Source of the DNA: JBDIAR01 sp039812545
Lineage (GTDB): Bacteria > Actinomycetota > Actinomycetes > Actinomycetales > Dermatophilaceae
Direction: 5' to 3'
NCBI GenBank assembly: GCA_039812545.1
Contig: JBDIAR010000068.1
Span: forward strand, 1-16,848
DNA length: 16,848 nt
The notes beneath the pieces were generated by a model. That model was not told where the DNA came from, did no database searches, and saw only the letters and a program-made list of their open reading frames with translations. Shown here piece by piece: positions 13,685 through 16,848 of this stretch. The translations under genes and the position numbers were made by a program. Every line of letters starts with the position of its first letter. Positions within the stretch are counted from its first letter, which is position 1.

Positions 13685-15289
13685 ATGACGCGCAGTACCA
13701 CCCTGGTCGTCTCCGACCAGCCCAGCCCCAGCCTGGCGACCGACGCGCTCGTGCTCGGCGTGTATGCCGGTGACCAGGGTCCGGGTCTCGTGGCCGGTCA
13801 CGGACTGCCGCGCCGCAGCGCCAGCCACCTCGTCCAGGCGATCGCCGCGCTCGGTCTGACCGGCGCCCTCGGCGAGGTCGGGTGCGTGCCGCTCACCCCC
13901 GGGGTGGCCGCCGGCCAGGTCGTGCTGACCGGGTTCGGTTCGGGGTCGGCGCGCACGACGGCATACGACCCGGAGTCGGTGCGTCGCGCGATCGGCGCCG
14001 GCGTGCGCGGCCGCGGGGGTACCGTCGCGGTCGCGGTCCCCCATCCCGGCCTGCTCGGCGCCGTCGCCGAGGGAGCCGCCTTCGGTGCGTATGCCGTGTC
14101 GAAGGTGAGCGACCGAGCCCCGGTCGATGAGTCCGCCCCGGCCGCCTCGGCCGGTTCGACCGCCTCGGCGGCCTCGGCTGCGGTGCCCACGACAATCACG
14201 GTCGTGGTGGACGCGTCCTGGCCGGACGCGGACCGCGCCGCCGTCGTCGAGCGGGCCGCAGCCCTCGGTGACGGCGTCGCCTGGTGCCGGGATCTGGTCA
14301 ACCGGCCGCCGAATCTGCTGGGGCCGCAGGAGTTCGTCGACGAGGTCCGCGACGTGGTTCGGGACGCGGTCGCCGCCGGAGGCGCCCGGATCGCGGACCG
14401 GCTCACGGTGGACGTTCTCGACGAGCGGGCCCTGGCGCACGGAGGTTTCGGCGGCATCCTCGGCGTGGGCCAGGGGTCTTCCCGGCCGCCGCGGCTGGCC
14501 ACGCTGTCCTGGCGTCCACCGGCGGCCCGGGCCTCGATCGCCTTGGTGGGCAAGGGAATCACCTTCGATTCCGGGGGTCTGTGCATCAAGCCGCCGGCGG
14601 GCATGCTGACCATGAAGTCCGACATGGCCGGAGCTGCGGCGGCCGCCGCGGCGGCCGTGACGATCGCCCGCCTCGACCTGGCGGTCGCGGTGACGGCATA
14701 CCTCGCCCTCGCCGAGAACATGCCGGGAGCGGCGGCCCAACGCCCCGGCGACGTCGTGACGATGCGGGACGGGCGCACGGTCGAGATCCTCGACACCGAC
14801 GCCGAGGGCCGGATGGTCCTCGCCGATGCGATCACCCTGGCCGGTGAATTGGCACCGGACGCGATCGTCGACATCGCCACCTTGACCGGTGCTCAGGTGA
14901 TGTCGCTCGGGGACCGGGTGGCCGCGCTGATGGCCGACGAGGACCAGTTCCGCGACCGGGTCCGCGCCGCGGCGCGGGACAGCGGCGAACTGGTCTGGCC
15001 GATGCCGCTGCCCCCAGAACTGAGACCGAGCCTGGACAGCCCGGTCGCGGATCTGGCTCACAAGGCGGACCGGTTCGGGGGGATGCTGACGGCCGGGCTG
15101 TTCTTGCGCGAGTTCGTACCGAGCCGCGCCGATGGCACGCCCGTGCCGTGGGCGCACCTCGACATCGCCGGCCCCTCGTATGCCGCCGGTGCGGACGGCT
15201 ACATCCCCCGCGGGGGGACGGGTTTCGGGGTTCGCACGCTGGTGGCCCTGGTCGAGTCCTACGCGGCGACGAACCCGGATCGACGCTGA
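13685..15289 (+). CDS. pepA: Leucyl aminopeptidase (M17 family)
   Basis: A 534-residue cytosolic two-metal aminopeptidase that removes N-terminal residues from peptides. The C-terminal catalytic domain carries the full M17 set at the same spacing as I recall for E. coli PepA: Lys290 and Asp295 in VGKGITFDSGG, Lys302, Asp313 in KSDMAGA, then Asp372, Glu374 and Arg376 in the signature LDTDAEGR. The N-terminal domain (about 1-175) is more variable, with an Ala/Ser-rich spacer at about 150-168. ATG 13685 gives MTRSTTLVVS and follows the promoter described at 13641. It is divergent from gcvT. E. coli PepA also binds DNA, but nothing here shows this for the present protein. Confidence 0.95.
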   Translation: MTRSTTLVVSDQPSPSLATDALVLGVYAGDQGPGLVAGHGLPRRSASHLVQAIAALGLTGALGEVGCVPLTPGVAAGQVVLTGFGSGSARTTAYDPESVRRAIGAGVRGRGGTVAVAVPHPGLLGAVAEGAAFGAYAVSKVSDRAPVDESAPAASAGSTASAASAAVPTTITVVVDASWPDADRAAVVERAAALGDGVAWCRDLVNRPPNLLGPQEFVDEVRDVVRDAVAAGGARIADRLTVDVLDERALAHGGFGGILGVGQGSSRPPRLATLSWRPPAARASIALVGKGITFDSGGLCIKPPAGMLTMKSDMAGAAAAAAAAVTIARLDLAVAVTAYLALAENMPGAAAQRPGDVVTMRDGRTVEILDTDAEGRMVLADAITLAGELAPDAIVDIATLTGAQVMSLGDRVAALMADEDQFRDRVRAAARDSGELVWPMPLPPELRPSLDSPVADLAHKADRFGGMLTAGLFLREFVPSRADGTPVPWAHLDIAGPSYAAGADGYIPRGGTGFGVRTLVALVESYAATNPDRR

Positions 15290-15308
15290 GTTTGCGACCC
15301 GGGTCGGG

Positions 15309-15530
15309 TCAGCCGCCGGCCTTGCGGCGGAACCGTTGCTGCTGACGAGCCGGTCCACGGGCTCCCGCGACTTTGCCGCCCCCGGTCTCCCCGGAGTTGG
15401 CGACGGCGTCGTGGGCGTTCTTGCGCTCCAGCGCCTCCCGGAACTTGGCTTTGGTCTCCTCGCTGGGCCCTGCGGTGTCCGGGCTCGGCGTCGGGGTCGT
15501 CGGCTTCTTCTTCGGTGTGCTCTCAGGCAT
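15309..15530 (-). CDS. DUF5302 family small basic protein
   Basis: A 73-residue hydrophilic protein running from MPESTPKKKP to a basic C terminus (RFRRKAGG). The N-terminal third is Lys/Pro/Thr-rich and probably disordered. The middle has the helix EETKAKFREALERKN (about 24-38), and the second half has the family pattern GGGKVAGARGPA before the RRK end. This matches the DUF5302 small proteins common in actinobacteria, whose function is unknown to me. ATG 15530 is preceded by AAAGG at 6 nt. It lies 65 nt downstream of the 110-residue gene on the same strand and converges on pepA with a 19-nt gap containing the palindrome CGACCCGGGTCG (15296-15307), too tight for a strong hairpin. Confidence 0.82.
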   Translation of the reverse strand: MPESTPKKKPTTPTPSPDTAGPSEETKAKFREALERKNAHDAVANSGETGGGKVAGARGPARQQQRFRRKAGG

Positions 15531-15548
15531 GAGGGGCCTTTCTGTGGG

Positions 15549-15565
15549 GCCCGCCGATGGCGGGC
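15549..15565. terminator. Hairpin between the 110-aa gene and the DUF5302 gene
   Basis: GCCCGCC (15549-15555) and GGCGGGC (15559-15565) form a perfect 7-bp stem with a 3-nt loop, 30 nt past the stop of the 110-residue gene and just upstream of the DUF5302 start. It could attenuate read-through or end the first transcript. No T-tract follows. Confidence 0.4.
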
Positions 15566-15595
15566 GTGGGTCGGCGGATGCGGGCGGGCGCCGGT

Positions 15596-15928
15596 TCAGG
15601 AACTTTCGCCCTGACGGCGCTGCCGGGACGACCACTGCCGCATCCGGGGCGGGTACCCGGTCAGGTTGACGTCGTAGACCGGGACGTCCAGCGACCGGGC
15701 CAGTTCGAATGCCGCCTTGCGGGTACCCACCGCGCGCCGGGTCCACTCCCCGTCGGTCGCGACGAGCACCACTGTCGTTGCTGTGACATTCGTTTCCGGT
15801 TCGACGTATGCCTCGACGCCGCGTCTGGATCGCGCGAACTCCGCGAGATGCGCACGGACCGCCTTGATGTCCACCGCCATGTCGGGGCCGTCGGTGCCCC
15901 TCGCGCGATCGCGTCTCCACCACGGCAT
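15596..15928 (-). CDS. Conserved actinobacterial protein of unknown function (110 aa)
   Basis: A 110-residue cytosolic protein. It begins MPWWRRDRAR, followed by a helix (DIKAVRAHLAEFARSRRGVE, about 20-39), a strand (AYVEPETNVTATTVVLVATDGEWTRRAVG, about 40-68), a second helix (RKAAFELARSLDVPV) and the ending YDVNLTGYPPRMRQWSSRQ. I recall this pattern (AYVEP.T.VT.TTVVLVA.DGEWTRR ... PVYDV...GYP.RMR) as a widespread actinobacterial protein, sometimes labelled 'oxidoreductase' without evidence. No cofactor motif is visible. ATG 15928 has a TACAGT -10 box 6 nt upstream, which rules out the longer open frame to 16156. It is transcribed divergently from sucB. Confidence 0.8.
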   Translation of the reverse strand: MPWWRRDRARGTDGPDMAVDIKAVRAHLAEFARSRRGVEAYVEPETNVTATTVVLVATDGEWTRRAVGTRKAAFELARSLDVPVYDVNLTGYPPRMRQWSSRQRRQGESS

Positions 15929-15934
15929 GGCGAT

Positions 15935-15940
15935 ACTGTA
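15935..15940 (-). promoter_or_regulatory. -10 element of a leaderless promoter for the 110-aa gene
   Basis: TACAGT (TANNNT) on the minus strand is followed by 6 nt and the ATG at 15928. There is no Shine-Dalgarno sequence. The remaining 157 nt up to sucB hold a short dyad (ACCA-AAGTC-TGGT near 15964) and one GTATGCC copy (16035), but no sucB promoter I can name with confidence. Confidence 0.5.
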
Positions 15941-16084
15941 CGCGGCTCGTCTCACGACCGACCAAAGTCTGGTTGGGGCTGGCCCGATGCGGCACGGTCC
16001 GTGGGATGCTGTACCCGCGAGCCGAACCCCGTCCGTATGCCAGTCGTCACCATTGTTGCTCCACCCCCGGATGACATCCCGTCG

Positions 16085-16090
16085 AAGGAG
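16085..16090 (+). promoter_or_regulatory. Shine-Dalgarno sequence of sucB
   Basis: AAGGAG lies 7 nt before the ATG at 16098 and fixes the start. Together with the riboswitch-controlled gene, this is one of the few strong ribosome-binding sites in the window. Confidence 0.85.
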
Positions 16091-16097
16091 AGAAGAC

Positions 16098-16848
16098 ATG
16101 TCGGAACGCGTGACCATGCCCGCCCTTGGTGAGTCCGTCGCGGAGGGCACCGTCATCCGCTGGCTGAAGAGCGTGGGCGATCAGGTCGCGGTCGACGAAC
16201 CTCTCGTCGAGGTGTCGACGGACAAGGTGGATACCGAGGTCCCGTCCCCGGTGGCCGGCACCCTCCAGGAGATCTTGGCGCAGGAGGACGAGACGGTCGC
16301 GGTCGGGGCCGACCTCTGCGTGATCGGCGACGGCCCCGCCGGTGATTCCGCCGCACCGGCCGACTCTTCGGCAACCGCCGCCGCACCGCCGGCGCAAGAG
16401 CCCGCCCCCGAGCCCGAGGCCGCACCCGAGGCCGCACCGACGGAGTCGGACGGCGCCGCCGCCGCCCCGGCCGAGGAACGCGAACAGCTGGTCGCCGAGC
16501 AACAGGCCGAGGAACCCTCCCCCGCTGCGGCCCCCGCCGACGCGGCACCCGCCGACTCCGGGGGCGGCACCACGGTGACCATGCCCGCCCTGGGCGAATC
16601 GGTGGCCGAGGGCACGGTCGTGCGCTGGTTGAAGCAGGAGGGCGATCAGGTCGCCGTCGACGAACCGCTCGTCGAGGTTTCGACCGACAAGGTCGACACC
16701 GAAATCCCCTCCCCGGCAGCCGGCACCCTGACCAAGATCCTCGCCGCCGAAGACCAGACGGTCGCCGTGGGTGGAGACCTCGCCATCATCGGCGGCGCAC
16801 CCTCGGCACCGGCCGCGCAGCCCGCCCCGGCCGCGCCGACCGAGCAGG
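16098..16848 (+). CDS. sucB: 2-oxoglutarate dehydrogenase E2 component (dihydrolipoamide acyltransferase), 5' part
   Basis: The first 250 residues of an E2 subunit, open to the window edge. It has two lipoyl domains: residues 1-78 with lipoyl-lysine Lys43 (EVSTDKVDTE) and a second starting near residue 158 with Lys198 in the same motif. Between them is an acidic Ala/Pro/Glu-rich flexible linker (about 80-155); another Ala/Pro linker begins after the second domain. The peripheral-subunit-binding and acyltransferase domains lie outside the window, so the choice between oxoglutarate and pyruvate as the complex substrate is inferred from the usual actinobacterial gene name. The two lipoyl-coding stretches are very similar at DNA level. 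An AAGGAG ribosome-binding site supports the start. The gene is divergent from the 110-residue gene. Confidence 0.93.
   Translation, partial: MSERVTMPALGESVAEGTVIRWLKSVGDQVAVDEPLVEVSTDKVDTEVPSPVAGTLQEILAQEDETVAVGADLCVIGDGPAGDSAAPADSSATAAAPPAQEPAPEPEAAPEAAPTESDGAAAAPAEEREQLVAEQQAEEPSPAAAPADAAPADSGGGTTVTMPALGESVAEGTVVRWLKQEGDQVAVDEPLVEVSTDKVDTEIPSPAAGTLTKILAAEDQTVAVGGDLAIIGGAPSAPAAQPAPAAPTEQ

Larger units (their letters stand above)
154..16041. repeat. Highly iterated heptamer GTATGCC (mostly GTATGCCG), 33 copies
   Basis: Copies of GTATGCC on the + strand start at 1819, 3524, 3721, 4471, 4509, 5562, 6564, 6676, 8273, 9728, 11139, 12281, 13762, 14089, 15178, 15806 and 16035. Reverse copies (GGCATAC) start at 154, 456, 1729, 1922, 3257, 3869, 4734, 5248, 6748, 7443, 7493, 9266, 10759, 13027, 13960 and 14695. 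In 25 of the 33 the next base is G. At 70% GC fewer than 2 copies of the heptamer are expected on both strands together. The two orientations are balanced. Copies lie in genes of both strands, in several reading phases, and in intergenic DNA. nadA and the sucB fragment contain none. The role is unknown to me. Confidence 0.9.

Noticed and set aside
154..16041. GTATGCC as a KOPS- or Chi-like polarised replication signal
   Set aside because: Copies are evenly split between strands (17 and 16) with no local orientation bias, unlike polarised signals; a window this short cannot exclude a weak bias.
1..16848. CRISPR array, insertion sequence, prophage, toxin-antitoxin or other defence system
   Set aside because: I found no regularly spaced repeats, transposase or integrase motifs, or defence-type domains; every larger open frame is explained by a metabolic or conserved gene.

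Overview
The window is a high-GC (about 70% by eye) chromosomal segment of an actinobacterium. Protein styles (DUF3043, DUF5302, SCO2322-family, two-lipoyl SucB, gcvT/pepA/sucB order) suggest the Micrococcales, perhaps an Intrasporangiaceae/Dermatophilaceae relative. That placement is an inference from remembered sequences, not a search. Genes are tightly packed. I see no transposase, integrase, phage gene, tRNA, rRNA or CRISPR array, so this looks like core genome.

Layout. 1-360 (-): 5' part of a membrane-anchored protein, probably an esterase. 472-1656 (+): nadA, convergent with a GDSL/SGNH hydrolase (1672-2382, -), which lies downstream of an M20 dipeptidase (2473-3894, -). The dipeptidase is divergent from a DUF3043 membrane protein (3965-4552, +). 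4686-6262 (-): a 72-residue conserved small protein overlapping a class C beta-lactamase-fold serine hydrolase. 6317-12443 (+): a cobalamin-riboswitch operon with six genes: a secreted, C-terminally membrane-tethered SCO2322-type protein, an ECF transporter T subunit, a fused double ATPase, an S subunit, cobU and cobS. 12491-13597 (-): gcvT, convergent with cobS and divergent from pepA (13685-15289, +). 15309-15928 (-): two small conserved genes (DUF5302 and a 110-residue protein). 16098-end (+): start of sucB (dihydrolipoamide acyltransferase with two lipoyl domains).

The central block reads as one pathway. When cobalamin is scarce the riboswitch should release the ribosome-binding site; corrinoid would be captured outside, imported by the ECF transporter, then finished by CobU and CobS (GDP activation of cobinamide, then nucleotide-loop assembly). 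Most junctions in this operon are 4-bp stop/start overlaps.

The most unusual signal is not a gene. The heptamer GTATGCC (mostly GTATGCCG) occurs 33 times, 17 on the + strand and 16 on the - strand, spread over the whole window, against fewer than 2 expected from base composition. It falls in several reading phases and in intergenic DNA, so selection or mutation acts on the DNA word itself. Other recurring signals are TANNNT -10 boxes placed 6-8 nt before start codons (leaderless mRNAs), bidirectional hairpins between convergent genes (one carrying the stop codons of both genes), and palindromes between divergent promoters.
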